Assembly (NCBI RefSeq): GCF_027107535.1
Contig: NZ_CP114283.1
Location: 9,238,001-9,302,000, forward strand
Reading direction: 5' to 3'
Length of the DNA: 64,000 nucleotides
Origin: Streptomyces aurantiacus
GTDB lineage: Bacteria; Actinomycetota; Actinomycetes; Streptomycetales; Streptomycetaceae
The number at the start of each line of letters is the position of its first letter. The stretch's first letter is position 1. Under the pieces are notes generated by a model, which was not told the DNA's origin, did not search any database, and saw only the letters and a list, made by a program, of their open reading frames with translations. The translations under genes were made by a program, and so were the position numbers. Below are positions 17,899 through 26,038 of this stretch, one piece after another.

Positions 17899-18899
17899 GC
17901 GTTGGCCCCCGAGTACTCCTTGCGGCGGGCGATGATCGCGCGGGCCGCACCGTTGACCAGCAGGGTGATGACGAAGAGGACCAGGCCGGAGGCGATGAGC
18001 GCGTCACGGCCCTGCTCGGTGGCCTCACCGAACTTGCTGGCGATGTTCTGGGCGAAGGTGCCGCCGCCCGGGTCGAGCAGGCTGGCCTGGATCTCGAAGG
18101 TCGGGGAGAGGACCGTGGCGACGGCCATCGTCTCGCCGAGCGCGCGGCCGAGGCCGAGCATCGCGGCCGAGATCACGCCGGAGCGGCCGAAGGGCAGGAC
18201 GGCCATGCGGATGACCTCCCAGCGCGTGGCGCCGAGGGCGAGGGCCGCCTCTTCGATCATCTGCGGGGACTGGCGGAAGACCTCGCGGCTCACGTTGACG
18301 ATGATCGGCAGGATCATGATCGCGAGCAGGATGCCGACCGTGAGCATCGAGCGCGGGGCACCGCCCTGCCACTCGAAGATGCCGGTCCAGCCGAGGTACT
18401 CGTCCAGCCAGCTGAAGAGGCCGTTCATGTGCGGCACCAGGATGAGGGCGCCCCACAGGCCGTAGACGATGGACGGCACGGCGGCGAGCAGGTCGATGAC
18501 GTACGAGATGGGGCCGCTGAGCCTGCGCGGGGCGTAGTGCGTGAGGAACAGCGCGATGGCGACCGCGATCGGCACCGCGATGGCCATGGCGATGATCGAG
18601 GAGACCACCGTGCCGAAGGCCAGGACGGCGATGCCGAAGTCCGGCGGGATCGCCGTGGGGTTCCACTCGAAGGTGGTGAGGAAGTTGCCCTCGTTCTTGC
18701 TGATCGCGAGGGAGGCGCGGTAGGTGAGGAAGACCGCGATCGCGGCCATGACCACCAGCAGGAAGATGCCGGACCCGCGGGAGAGCGCGAGGAAGACCCG
18801 GTCACCGGGGCGGGTGGCGCCACGGGCCGCGCGCTTCAGCTCGGTCTCGGTCGGGGGGGCGGAGGGAGGCGGGGTTACGTCTTGAGTGGATATATCCAT
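17895..18899 (-). CDS. pstC: Phosphate ABC transporter permease PstC
   Basis: Membrane subunit, 334 aa, partner of PstA. About six transmembrane helices, with the EAA-type loop FRQSPQMIEEAALALGATRW near residue 215 and an N-terminal hydrophilic stretch of ~35 residues rich in Thr, Pro and Ala. It lies 103 bases downstream of pstS and behind a hairpin (18965-18990), so it is probably expressed less than pstS. Confidence 0.95.
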   Translation of the reverse strand: MDISTQDVTPPPSAPPTETELKRAARGATRPGDRVFLALSRGSGIFLLVVMAAIAVFLTYRASLAISKNEGNFLTTFEWNPTAIPPDFGIAVLAFGTVVSSIIAMAIAVPIAVAIALFLTHYAPRRLSGPISYVIDLLAAVPSIVYGLWGALILVPHMNGLFSWLDEYLGWTGIFEWQGGAPRSMLTVGILLAIMILPIIVNVSREVFRQSPQMIEEAALALGATRWEVIRMAVLPFGRSGVISAAMLGLGRALGETMAVATVLSPTFEIQASLLDPGGGTFAQNIASKFGEATEQGRDALIASGLVLFVITLLVNGAARAIIARRKEYSGANA

Positions 18900-18964
18900 C
18901 AGGGTCTCCGGTCTGCGGAGCCGTTGCGGGCGGCTCCAGGCGGCGGTGCACCGGACGGTGCGAA

Positions 18965-18990
18965 GTCCGGCCCCGCGGTGGGGGCCGGAC
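18965..18990 (-). terminator. Intra-operon hairpin between pstS and pstC (attenuator)
   Basis: Perfect 10-base arms (GTCCGGCCCC and complement) with a 6-base loop, 12 bases after the pstS stop on the minus strand and inside the operon. It would end or stabilise most pstS transcripts, a common way to make binding protein in excess over the permease. Confidence 0.75.
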
Positions 18991-19002
18991 CGCGCACTCG
19001 GG

Positions 19003-20130
19003 TCAGCTCAGACCGGCGACGGTCGTGCGGACCTTGGCGATGATCTCGGCGGGCATCGGCGCGTAGTCGATGTCAGCCAGCAGGTTCTGGCCGTCCTCAC
19101 TCGCCATGTAGGTGAGGAGGGCCTTGGTGGCGGGAAGGGTTTCCGCCTTGTTGCCCTTGTCGCAGACGATCTCGTACGTGACCAGGACCATCGGGTAGGC
19201 GCCGTCGGCCTTGGTCGTGTAGTTCAGCTCGAGCGCGAGGTCCTTGCCCGTGCCGACGACCTTGGCGTCCGCGATGGCCTTGGTGGCGTTCTCGACGGTG
19301 GCCTCGACCGGGGCGCTGGCGCCCGTGTCGAGACTGACCGGCTTGACGCCGTCCTTGGCGTAGGACAGCTCCATGTAGCCGATGGCGCCGGAGGTCTGCT
19401 TCACCTGCTGGGCGACGCCGGAGGAGCCCGACGCGGCCTGGCCGCCCTTGGCCTGCCAGGCCTTGCCGCCCTCGTACTTCCAGTCGTCGGGGGCCGCGGC
19501 CTTCAGGTACTTGGTGAAGTTGTCCGTGGTGCCGGACTCGTCCGAGCGGTGGAACGCCTGGATCTTGAGGTCGGGCAGCTCCGCGTCCGGGTTCAGGTCC
19601 GCGATCGCCTTGTCGTTCCAGTTCGTGATCTTGCTGTCGAAGATCTGGGCGAGGGTCGGAGCGTCCAGCACGAGCTTGTCGACGCCCGGGACGTTGAAGC
19701 CGGCGGCGATCGGCCCACCGACCATCGGGAGGTTGAGGCCCTGGCCACCGGTGCAGACCTCCTTGGAGGCGGTGACCTCTTCGGGCTTCAGCGCGGAGTC
19801 GGAGCCGGCGAAGGCAACCTGGCCCTGGGTGAACGCCGTGATGCCGGCGCCCGAGCCGCCACCCTTGTAGTTGATCTGCACGCCCTTGCAGGCGGCCGTG
19901 AACTGCTTGACCCACGCGTCGATCGCGTTCTTCTGCGCGGACGAGCCGTCGGCGAGCAGCTGGCCCTTGGCGTCGTCACACTTGATGGAGCTGGCGCCGG
20001 CCGTCGAGCTGGGGTCGCTGCCACTGCCGCCGGTGTCGTCGGAGCCGCACGCCGTCAGCGCCAGGGCGCCGGAGACGGCGACAGCACCGAGGGAGAGGGC
20101 GCGAAGCCGGTTCTTGCGCTGAAGCTTCAC
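19003..20130 (-). CDS. pstS: Phosphate-binding lipoprotein PstS
   Basis: High-affinity periplasm-side phosphate receptor, 375 aa from GTG 20130. Signal sequence with KLQRKNRLR, a hydrophobic core and lipobox LTAC, lipidated Cys at 28. Phosphate-site motifs include GSGAGITAF with FAGSDSAL, and SDESGTTDNFTKYL. The longer frame to 20241 is rejected because it would bury the signal peptide. Preceded by a ~145-base leader and four PHO-box units; first gene of pstSCAB. Among the strongest phosphate-starvation genes in Streptomyces (known). Confidence 0.97.
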   Translation of the reverse strand: MKLQRKNRLRALSLGAVAVSGALALTACGSDDTGGSGSDPSSTAGASSIKCDDAKGQLLADGSSAQKNAIDAWVKQFTAACKGVQINYKGGGSGAGITAFTQGQVAFAGSDSALKPEEVTASKEVCTGGQGLNLPMVGGPIAAGFNVPGVDKLVLDAPTLAQIFDSKITNWNDKAIADLNPDAELPDLKIQAFHRSDESGTTDNFTKYLKAAAPDDWKYEGGKAWQAKGGQAASGSSGVAQQVKQTSGAIGYMELSYAKDGVKPVSLDTGASAPVEATVENATKAIADAKVVGTGKDLALELNYTTKADGAYPMVLVTYEIVCDKGNKAETLPATKALLTYMASEDGQNLLADIDYAPMPAEIIAKVRTTVAGLS

Positions 20131-20282
20131 TTTTCGGAGGTTCCTTCCAGGAGCCGCCGTCTGGTGGCGGCGTGCGATGTCGTGGTGCGGCCTCTTCGTC
20201 CGGACGAGACCGCTGTCATGCTGTTGTTCATCGACCGGCACGCGAGCTCGCTTCTGTCCGCACCACGCACCGTGTAAGGCTG

Positions 20283-20288
20283 AAATTA
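20283..20288 (-). promoter_or_regulatory. -10 element of pstS promoter
   Basis: TAATTT on the minus strand, eight bases downstream of the last PHO-box unit. That unit would therefore cover the -35 region, the usual geometry for PhoP-activated promoters. Confidence 0.5.
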
Positions 20289-20296
20289 GGCAGAAC

Positions 20297-20340
20297 AGGT
20301 GAAGCCGCCGATGGCCGTGAGTGAACGCAGGGTGAACCCC
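20297..20340 (-). promoter_or_regulatory. PHO box: four in-phase 11-base direct-repeat units
   Basis: Read on the minus strand: GGGGTTCACCC, TGCGTTCACTC, ACGGCCATCGG, CGGCTTCACCT. Units 1, 2 and 4 carry the TTCAC core in the same register; unit 3 is degenerate but keeps the spacing. Matches the known Streptomyces PhoP site (tandem GTTCACC-type 11-mers). Controls pstSCAB. Confidence 0.85.
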
Positions 20341-20680
20341 TGCCGTCAGTGCGGTGAGGTCACGGAACGCTTACGGGTAGAACACGTGAGGGTCCCGACT
20401 ACCGGAAGCTCCTCCTTCGGAACGGCCGCCACCCCTGCACCCGCCTCCGGCGTCCCCGCCGCCCCGTCCGCCTCTGCCGACTCCTTCCCGGTGTCCCCGC
20501 GCCCCCGCGCCCGGCGGTCTCCCGGTCTCCTGGCCGAAAACACCGGGGTGGGCCGCCGGATCCGTCCGCGCGCCTGTCCTTCACCTCACCCCCGCGGGCC
20601 GACGCGATTCCCCGCCGCCGCCCGTGGAACCCGCCGTCCCGTGAGCCCGTCTCGCTTCACGGGAACAACGGGAGGCGCAC
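20341..20680. other. Intergenic region between pstS promoter and oxidase gene
   Basis: About 340 bases without a credible gene. The only structure I can support is a 7-base-arm inverted repeat CCCGTGA/TCACGGG (20638-20644 and 20657-20663) immediately before the GGAGG (20671-20675) of the next gene, a possible operator or leader hairpin. Confidence 0.4.
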
Positions 20681-22234
20681 ATGCGACGGCGTACGTTCAT
20701 GGGTGGCGGCGCCGCGGTCACGGCCACGGCGGTTTCGGCAGCGTGTTCCGGCGGGGGTTCCGGGTCGCTGCCGGGTGAGGGGGCGCGTACGTCCGGGGCA
20801 TCGAGCAGGACGGCCGAAGGAGCCGCGGCGGGCGGCCTGAAGTCCCTGGCCCGTGACCTCGACGGGCCCTTGGTCCGCCCGGGCGACACCGACTGGGCGG
20901 CGGCCCGGCAGCTCTACAACACCCGCTACGACTCACTGAAGCCGACGGCGGTCGCGTACGTGGCCCACGCCGACGACATCCGCACGGCTCTCTCGTACGC
21001 CCGCGCCCACGACGTGCGCGTCTCGATCCGCAACGGCGGTCATTCGTACGCCGGTTGGTCCTCGGGGGACGGCCGCCTGATCGTCGACGTGTCGAAGCTC
21101 TCCCAGGTCCGGGCGTCCGGCGACGGGGCCGTGGTCGGCGCGGGCGCCAAGCTGATCGACGTCTATCGCGCGCTGGCCGCGAAGGGCGTGACGATTCCGG
21201 CGGGTTCCTGCCCGACGGTGGGCGTCTCGGGTCTGACACTGGGCGGCGGCCACGGGGTGGTGTCGAGGGCGTACGGCCTGACCTGCGACAGCCTCACCCA
21301 GGCGACCCTGGTCACGGCGGACGGCAGGCAGCTCACCGCGAACGCGACCGAGAACAAGGACCTGTTCTGGGCGCTGCGCGGCGCGGGCAACGGCAACTTC
21401 GGCATCGTCACCGAGCTGCGCTTCAGGACGCATCCCGCCCCGCGCGGTGTCTCGGCGTTCATGTCCTGGCCGTGGTCCAGGGCCGCCGCGGTCCTCGGGG
21501 CCTGGCAGGAGTGGGGCCCTGACCAGCCGGACGAGATCTGGTCCTCGTGCCACTTCGCGAACACGGCCGGCGGCACCCCCACGGTCTCTGTGTCCGCGTT
21601 CTCCCTCGGCACGTACGGCGAACTGCAGAACGCCGTCGACCGCCTCGCCGCCCGTATCGGCGCCCCCGCCCGCAGTGTCTCGCTCGAGCGCCGGTCGTAC
21701 GAGGAGTCGATGGAGGTGTACGCGGGCTGCTCGACCTTCCCGGACGACGCCCAGTGCCACCTGCCGGGCGCGACACCGGGCCGCTCACCCGAGGGCGCGC
21801 TGGGCCGCGAGACGTACGCGGCGCGCTCGGACTTCTTCGACCGCTCGATCCCGGCGGCGGGTGTGCGGGCCCTGCTCTCCCGGATATCCGGGGTCCGGGG
21901 CGGTACGGGCAGCATCGCGCTCACCGCTCTGGGCGGCGCGGTCAACCGCGTCGACCCCTCGGCGACGGCGTTCGTCCACCGGCGCTCCCGCCTGCTGGCC
22001 CAGTACATCGCGGCCTGGCGTCCGGGCACATCCGGCACGGCGTCCCGGTCCTGGCTGGCGCAGGCCCACACGGCGATGCGCCCCCACGCCTCGGGCGCGG
22101 CCTACCAGAACTACACGGACCCGACCCTCACGAACTGGCGCAAGGCCTACTACGGCCAGGCGGCCCCCCGCCTGAAGACCGTGAAGACCCAGTACGACCC
22201 CCAGAACTTCTTCAAGTTCCCCCAGTCACTATGA
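20681..22234 (+). CDS. Tat-exported FAD-dependent oxidase, berberine-bridge type, 517 aa
   Basis: Secreted flavoprotein oxidase (FAD_binding_4 plus C-terminal BBE domain). The twin-arginine signal RRRTFMGGG is followed by AAC, giving a possible lipid-anchored Cys at 22. FAD attachment looks bicovalent: His121 in NGGHSYAGW and Cys177 in GSCPTVGVSG. The C-terminal NYTDPTLTNWRKAYYG and YDPQNFFKFPQSL are typical BBE-fold endings. Substrate probably a sugar, alcohol or phenolic compound; not determinable. GGAGG lies five bases before the ATG. No partner gene; a dispersed repeat follows the stop. Confidence 0.9.
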   Translation: MRRRTFMGGGAAVTATAVSAACSGGGSGSLPGEGARTSGASSRTAEGAAAGGLKSLARDLDGPLVRPGDTDWAAARQLYNTRYDSLKPTAVAYVAHADDIRTALSYARAHDVRVSIRNGGHSYAGWSSGDGRLIVDVSKLSQVRASGDGAVVGAGAKLIDVYRALAAKGVTIPAGSCPTVGVSGLTLGGGHGVVSRAYGLTCDSLTQATLVTADGRQLTANATENKDLFWALRGAGNGNFGIVTELRFRTHPAPRGVSAFMSWPWSRAAAVLGAWQEWGPDQPDEIWSSCHFANTAGGTPTVSVSAFSLGTYGELQNAVDRLAARIGAPARSVSLERRSYEESMEVYAGCSTFPDDAQCHLPGATPGRSPEGALGRETYAARSDFFDRSIPAAGVRALLSRISGVRGGTGSIALTALGGAVNRVDPSATAFVHRRSRLLAQYIAAWRPGTSGTASRSWLAQAHTAMRPHASGAAYQNYTDPTLTNWRKAYYGQAAPRLKTVKTQYDPQNFFKFPQSL

Positions 22235-22257
22235 GCCCGCCCCACCCCGCCCCGTCA

Positions 22258-22280
22258 GGGGCGCGGGGAACTGCGCGACC
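22258..22280 (+). repeat. Dispersed Streptomyces-type repeat, copy 2
   Basis: Same 23 bases as 13592-13614, here 23 bases after the oxidase stop and preceded by a related C-rich arm (CCCCGCCCC). It sits between convergent genes and may serve as terminator. Confidence 0.65.
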
Positions 22281-22324
22281 GGCCCCCACCGAGCGGCACC
22301 CGGCAACGAACACGGCAGCCCTGG

Positions 22325-23044
22325 CTACGCCGCAAGATCCCGCTGCTCAGCTTCGCTCCGAGCCCCGGGAAGCACATCCCCCTGCTCCCCGGCGGAGCTC
22401 TTCGCGGAGCTCTTCACGGAGCCACGCGCCCGGACCAGCCACCCCACCCGGGGCGACCTCTCCACCGCTCTCACGACCGGCGTCAGCAAAGCCATGGCGA
22501 GCGGTGAAAGCAGCAGAACCACCGCGGTGCCGAGAGCGAATCCGCCGATGACATCCGTCGGATAGTGCACGCCCATATAAACCCGGCAGAAGCCGCCGAA
22601 CAGCGCGAGCCCTATCCCGACGAGCCCGAACTTCCGGTTCGCGACAAAAAGCCCGACACCCATCGCCATCATGAGAGTCGAATGGTCGCTCACGAACGAA
22701 TAGTCGCTCTTGCCGCCGATAAGGACTTCCAGGCCCTCGTGGTCCACAAAGGGCCGGGGTCGTTCGACAAAGCCCCGTATCGGCACGTTCACGAGTACGG
22801 CGACCGCGGCCGCCAGCGGCGCCCAGATCAGCGAGGCCACGGAAGAGGCGGCGTCTTCTCCGCCCCGCCGTCGCACGCCCCACCAGCACCACAGCACCAG
22901 CAGGACCATGACGAGCAGGAGCCCCCACTCGCCCACGAACTCCATGACGCGGTCGAACCAGTGCGGCGCGTCTTTGGCGAGACCATTGATGTCATAGAGC
23001 AAGTCGACGTCTGGGTTCGACCCGGAATCGGCGAGTCCAGCCAT
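22325..23044 (-). CDS. PAP2-superfamily membrane phosphatase, 239 aa
   Basis: Integral membrane phosphatase of the PAP2/BcrC group, which dephosphorylates lipid pyrophosphates such as undecaprenyl-PP. The three-part active site is visible: FVERPRPF (motif C1), SFVSDHST (C2, the SDH form seen in BcrC-like enzymes rather than PSGH) and CRVYMGVHYPTDV (C3). About five helices; the C-terminal 40 residues are Ser/Lys-rich and cytoplasmic. ATG 23044 chosen with AAGGG ten bases upstream; MTTKGR at 23068 is an alternative. Confidence 0.85.
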   Translation of the reverse strand: MAGLADSGSNPDVDLLYDINGLAKDAPHWFDRVMEFVGEWGLLLVMVLLVLWCWWGVRRRGGEDAASSVASLIWAPLAAAVAVLVNVPIRGFVERPRPFVDHEGLEVLIGGKSDYSFVSDHSTLMMAMGVGLFVANRKFGLVGIGLALFGGFCRVYMGVHYPTDVIGGFALGTAVVLLLSPLAMALLTPVVRAVERSPRVGWLVRARGSVKSSAKSSAGEQGDVLPGARSEAEQRDLAA

Positions 23045-23226
23045 GGTGCAACGGCCCTTCGTCGTCATCTTTCCGACGCACCCCACCGGATGCGCCGCGC
23101 CACAACCCCCGTCGTCGGCTACAGGAACAGGAACGCACACTCCCCTTCAATACGTTCCACCCTCCACCGAATGATCACTCAGACGTTATCTAAGAGAGAT
23201 ACATCGCTGCAGCTCAGGGGAGGGTT

Positions 23227-24234
23227 TCACACAGAGGTGGGCAATGCTTTCGCGCCATCTTCGGTCACGCGGGTCGCCCCGAAGTAGTCGGGGGTGTCGA
23301 TGGGGTCGAACCGGATCACGGCACCCGGCCGGGGCGCGTTGATCATGTACCCGCCCCCGACGTAGATGCCCACGTGCCGGATGGCCCGGGAGTTGGTGAG
23401 GTCGTCCGAGAAGAAGACCAGGTCCCCCGGCAGCAGCTCGCTCCGCTTGGGGTGCGGCCCGGCGTTGTACTGGTCGTTCGCCACCCGGGGCAGCGTGATC
23501 CCCACACTTTCGTAGCTGGCCTTGGTCAGCCCCGAGCAGTCGAAGCGTCCTCCCTGGTCAGCGGTGCCGTTACCGCCCCAGAGGTACAGCGTCCCGAGCT
23601 TCTGCTGCGCGTAGTGGATGGCCGCGGCGGCCTGCTGCGAGGGCTGCACACGACCGACCGGAGCGGCGAAACTCTGCTCCAGCGTCGTGATCGTCTTCAC
23701 GTAGTTCTGCGTTTCCTTGTACGGCGGAACGCCCCCGTACTTGATGACGGCGTACGCCCCCGCGTTGTACGCGGCGAGCATGTTCGCCGTCGGGTCCCCG
23801 GGTGCGTCCTTGACGTACTTGGCGAGCGTGCAGTCGTACTTCGCGGCCGACGGAATCGCGTCATTCGGGTCCCATACGTCGCGGTCACCGTCGCCGTCGC
23901 CGTCGATTCCGTGCGTGGCCCACGTACCGGGGATGAATTGCGCTATCCCCTGCGCGGCGGCGGGACTCTTGGCGGTGGGATTGAACCCGCTCTCCTGATA
24001 CAACTGCGCGGCGAGAAGCGCCGGGTTGATCGCGCTGCACAGATTGCCCCACTTCCGCACGAGCGACTGGTACGCCGCCGGTACGGCCCCCTTGGCCAGT
24101 CCGACGGCCCCCGGCCCCACGCCGTTGGCGAGGTTCCCGGCGACCATGTAGACCCCGACGACCAGCACCATGACGAAGCTGAGCCCCGCCCCCATGGCAG
24201 CGGCCGCCACGATCCAGGCCTTACGCACCGTCAA
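23227..24234 (-). CDS. Bifunctional lytic transglycosylase / NlpC-P60 peptidase, 335 aa
   Basis: Two-domain peptidoglycan hydrolase anchored by an N-terminal helix (about residues 6-33). The SLT domain at 52-165 has catalytic Glu81 (YQESGFNP), then GIAQFIPGTW and AAYNAGAYAV. The NlpC/P60 domain at 200-320 has Cys233 (RFDCSGL), His287 (RHVGIYV) and Asn299. This pairing is the VirB1-like/TcpG-like hydrolase of Gram-positive conjugation systems, which opens the wall for the channel. Third gene of a minus-strand operon after a protease and a receptor kinase (36-base gap); the secretion-like operon lies about 7.5 kb away. Confidence 0.9.
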   Translation of the reverse strand: MTVRKAWIVAAAAMGAGLSFVMVLVVGVYMVAGNLANGVGPGAVGLAKGAVPAAYQSLVRKWGNLCSAINPALLAAQLYQESGFNPTAKSPAAAQGIAQFIPGTWATHGIDGDGDGDRDVWDPNDAIPSAAKYDCTLAKYVKDAPGDPTANMLAAYNAGAYAVIKYGGVPPYKETQNYVKTITTLEQSFAAPVGRVQPSQQAAAAIHYAQQKLGTLYLWGGNGTADQGGRFDCSGLTKASYESVGITLPRVANDQYNAGPHPKRSELLPGDLVFFSDDLTNSRAIRHVGIYVGGGYMINAPRPGAVIRFDPIDTPDYFGATRVTEDGAKALPTSV

Positions 24235-24270
24235 CCGCCCTCCGCAGCTCCGGAATTCGCCGACACCAGT

Positions 24271-26016
24271 CTAGGAGCTTCCCACCCGGAAGCCGGTGCA
24301 ACCGATGCTCTCGTAGTCGGTGGAACTTCCCCCGACGTGATAGAAGACCGCGGTCCAGTCGCCCGGGTCGTTGGTGACGGGGATCGCGTCCTCGGTCCGA
24401 CCGGCCCGGTGCTGCCGGAAGTCGTCGGGATAGGTCAGCTCGACGTACCCGCCGCTGCGCCGTTGCCGGTAGATGTCCACGGGCTTGCTGGTGTAGCCGA
24501 TCGTCTTGTTGGGGCCCATCACGTCCACGTACGGCCGGCCCGTGTCGGGGTCGATGTCGTGGGGCGGCTTCACACCGACCGAGACGTAGTACGGCTCGGG
24601 CGCCTTGTTCTTCAGCTCCGCGTACTTGAAGCGGAAGGAGATCTTCGCCCTGCCGCTCACATCGGCGCGCGTGGGCTGGTCCGCGTCGCGCGCGCTGTAC
24701 TGGAGTTCCTCCGGCGGAGGGACCGCGCCGATCTGAGCGCACTGGCCGATGCCGCGTGCCGCTTCGTCCGGCTTCTCGGAGAGCGTCCATATGTCACGGG
24801 AGATCCTGTTGTCCTCGATGTACGCCGGGACCTTCCGCGCCCCGGCGCCCGCCGAGCCCGACGGAGAGGCCGACGACCCGCCGCCGCCCCCCTCGTTCCC
24901 GCCGCCGTCGGGCAGCATCTGCCAGGCGACGATCGACCCGGCGCCCAGCACCACGGCGCCCACGACCCCCGCGACCAGCCGGGTACGCCGCGCCCGCGCG
25001 GACGCCTGCGGGGCGGCGGCCGGCACGACCGTCGGTACGTATCCGGGCACGGCCGTCGGTACGTATCCGGGCCCGACCGTGGGCCGGTGGGCCGGCGGAG
25101 TCGCCGTCCCGTGCCCGGCGGGGACCAGCCCGGCGGCGACGGCCGCCGGGAGGTCGGGCGGCGCGGTGTCGCCGCTGTCGGCCAGCGGCCGGTAGAAGGG
25201 GTCGTCGGCGAGCGCGGCCGAGACCGCGCAGCGGGCGATGACCGTGTCGAGGGCGGGCCGTCCGGCCGGCTCCTTCGCGACGCACTCCCGGATCAGCGCG
25301 GCAAGTCCCGCTTCGGTACCGGTCACGTCGACGTCCTCGTGGACGGCCCGGTAGGAGACGGCGTGCGCGTGTCCCGCCCCGAAGGGCGCCCGGCCGGTCG
25401 CCGCGTACGCCATCGTCGCGCCCAGCGCGAACACGTCCGCCGCCGGGCCCACCTCGTTGCTCCGCAGCACTTCCGGCGCGGTGAATCCGGGCGTGCCCGG
25501 GGTGAGTCCGGTCCGGGTGAGCCCCGTGTCCGCCGTGCCCCGCGCGATGCCGAAGTCGATGAGCAGCGGCCCCTGCGGCGAGAGGATCACGTTCTGCGGT
25601 TTCAGGTCCCGGTGCGTCACCCCGTACCCGTGCACGCTCGCCAGCGCCTCCGCCAGGGCCGCGAACAGCCGTCGCGCGCTGTCCGCGGGAAACGGCCCCC
25701 GCCCGGCCACCGCCGCGCTCAGCGTCGGCCCCGGCACGTACTCGGTGGCCAGCCAGAGGGGAGCGGCGTCCAGCGACGCGTCGATCAGGTTCGCCGTGTA
25801 CGCGCTGCGCACCACCCGCGCGGTCTCCACCTCGCGCCGGAACCGTGCCAGTGCCTCCGGATCGTCGGTGATCTCGTCCCGGATCACCTTGATCGCCACG
25901 AGCCGCCCACCGGGCGACCGCCCGAGGTACACCTGCCCCATCCCGCCCGCGCCCAGCCGCGCGAGCAGCGTGTACGCGCCTATGTGAGCGGGGTCCCGTT
26001 CTCTCAGTGCCTGCAC
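24271..26016 (-). CDS. Receptor-type Ser/Thr protein kinase, 581 aa
   Basis: Hanks-type membrane kinase. Kinase domain at residues 15-270: glycine loop GAGGMGQVYLG (22-32), Lys43 in VAIKVI, catalytic HRDLKPQN with Asp137, and DFG Asp154. A Pro/Val-rich linker with short PGYVPT repeats leads to a single transmembrane helix at 347-368. The ~210-residue extracellular part has no PASTA repeats; it is rich in aromatic and charged residues with two Cys (IGQCAQIG, SIGCTGF), and looks like a folded sensor domain of unknown ligand. GTG 26016 has AAAGG eight bases upstream. The secreted protease gene ends 22 bases before it. Confidence 0.9.
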   Translation of the reverse strand: MQALRERDPAHIGAYTLLARLGAGGMGQVYLGRSPGGRLVAIKVIRDEITDDPEALARFRREVETARVVRSAYTANLIDASLDAAPLWLATEYVPGPTLSAAVAGRGPFPADSARRLFAALAEALASVHGYGVTHRDLKPQNVILSPQGPLLIDFGIARGTADTGLTRTGLTPGTPGFTAPEVLRSNEVGPAADVFALGATMAYAATGRAPFGAGHAHAVSYRAVHEDVDVTGTEAGLAALIRECVAKEPAGRPALDTVIARCAVSAALADDPFYRPLADSGDTAPPDLPAAVAAGLVPAGHGTATPPAHRPTVGPGYVPTAVPGYVPTVVPAAAPQASARARRTRLVAGVVGAVVLGAGSIVAWQMLPDGGGNEGGGGGSSASPSGSAGAGARKVPAYIEDNRISRDIWTLSEKPDEAARGIGQCAQIGAVPPPEELQYSARDADQPTRADVSGRAKISFRFKYAELKNKAPEPYYVSVGVKPPHDIDPDTGRPYVDVMGPNKTIGYTSKPVDIYRQRRSGGYVELTYPDDFRQHRAGRTEDAIPVTNDPGDWTAVFYHVGGSSTDYESIGCTGFRVGSS

Positions 26017-26038
26017 CGAACTGACCTTTTCACACAGG

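Noticed and set aside
23130..23225. AT-richer stretch as PAP2 promoter with a TAGATA -10
   Set aside because: Could not find a matching -35 or repeat, so it is not listed as a feature.
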